Assembly: GCA_035601815.1 (NCBI GenBank)
Contig: DATNNN010000009.1
Coordinates: forward strand, 1-14,503
Source of the DNA: DATNNN01 sp035601815
GTDB lineage: Bacteria > Pseudomonadota > Alphaproteobacteria > Rhizobiales > Xanthobacteraceae
DNA: 14,503 nucleotides
Reading direction: 5' to 3'
Shown here: positions 14,339-14,503 of the stretch, piece by piece
Position numbering within the stretch: position 1 is the stretch's first letter
Layout: each line of letters opens with the position of its first letter
Position numbers and translations under genes: made by a program
Notes under the pieces: model-generated
The model's database searches: none
Told to the model about the DNA's origin: nothing
Seen by the model: the letters and a program-made list of their open reading frames with translations, nothing else

Positions 14339-14366
14339 GTGTCTATGAAGGGCGCGGGGGTGCTCC

Positions 14367-14503
14367 ATGTCGCTGTTCGCCGTTCTGCTGCCGCTCTTGG
14401 TTCAGGTCGCACTTACCTTCATCCTGCTGTTCTGGCTGCAGGGCGCGCGGAGGAACGCCGTGATGCGCGGCGAAATGAAGTTCTCCGGCGGCGGCATCAC
14501 CTG
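14367..14503 (+). CDS. MAPEG family membrane protein, 5' part only
   Basis: The first 45 residues of a small membrane protein: a hydrophobic first helix (LFAVLLPLLVQVALTFILLFWL, about residues 3-24) followed by QGARRNAVMRGEMKFSG. This helix plus the ARxxAVxxGE-type loop matches the start of bacterial MAPEG-superfamily proteins (four-helix, about 130-150 residues; glutathione- and eicosanoid-related in eukaryotes, mostly uncharacterised in bacteria). The ATG at 14367 has only a weak purine stretch (GGGGG) before it. It lies 65 nt after guaB on the same strand; I recall MAPEG genes next to guaB in other Hyphomicrobiales. The remainder is outside the window, so the later helices cannot be checked. 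Confidence 0.78.
   Translation, partial: MSLFAVLLPLLVQVALTFILLFWLQGARRNAVMRGEMKFSGGGIT

Noticed and set aside
12844..14412. 522-codon open frame antisense to guaB
   Set aside because: The composition (His/Ala/Val/Gly/Asp repeats) mirrors guaB codons read backwards, and guaB is unmistakable on the other strand.
1..14503. Search for a mobile element, CRISPR array, phage, toxin-antitoxin, defence or biosynthetic cluster
   Set aside because: No transposase, integrase, long direct or inverted repeats, regularly spaced repeats, RNA genes or recognisable system genes were found; composition and gene style look uniform throughout.

Overview
This window looks like ordinary chromosome from a high-GC alphaproteobacterium, most likely a Hyphomicrobiales (Rhizobiales) member of the Bradyrhizobium/Xanthobacteraceae kind. 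The evidence is the strong G/C bias at third codon positions, AGGAG-type ribosome sites, a solo Bug/TctC binding protein, and the order ppx - rlmE - (MFS, crotonase) - guaB - MAPEG, which resembles a conserved alphaproteobacterial neighbourhood. This placement is inferred from gene content; no marker gene was compared. I see no mobile element, phage gene, CRISPR array, tRNA, rRNA or toxin-antitoxin pair.

Left block (1-3821). Four minus-strand genes read leftwards from about 2304: an orphan tricarboxylate-type solute-binding protein, a small exported protein whose start overlaps it by 4 nt, a pterin-4a-carbinolamine dehydratase, and a flavin-dependent luciferase-like oxidoreductase cut by the window edge. 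L-aspartate dehydrogenase is divergent to this run and meets a pyridoxamine-phosphate-oxidase-family flavoprotein tail to tail, 4 nt apart.

Middle block (3858-8342). A short inverted repeat lies between the flavoprotein and an exported protein built from two similar beta-rich repeats. Next come a 98-residue exported protein of unknown family, with a possible general-stress promoter and a clear intrinsic terminator, and a 53-residue two-helix membrane protein. An AI-2E-family permease is then followed after 31 nt by an orphan NMT1-like solute-binding protein. That gene overlaps, tail to tail, an SDR-fold protein that has lost its catalytic residues.

Right block (8517-14503). A short-form Ppx/GppA phosphatase overlaps the start of the 23S rRNA 2'-O-methyltransferase rlmE by 4 nt. 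rlmE converges on a 14-helix DHA2-type MFS exporter. A crotonase-fold enzyme, probably an enoyl-CoA isomerase rather than a hydratase, is divergent to IMP dehydrogenase (guaB). A MAPEG-family membrane protein begins after guaB and runs off the window.

Most genes form short independent transcription units of housekeeping or general metabolic character: purine synthesis, rRNA modification, polyphosphate/ppGpp metabolism, amino-acid dehydrogenation and fatty-acid oxidation. No coherent new multi-gene system is evident. The points worth checking are single genes: the tetrad-less SDR, the isomerase-like crotonase, the small exported proteins and the two orphan binding proteins. There is no gene-free stretch longer than 300 bases; the largest gaps (about 150-190 nt) are promoter-type intergenic regions.
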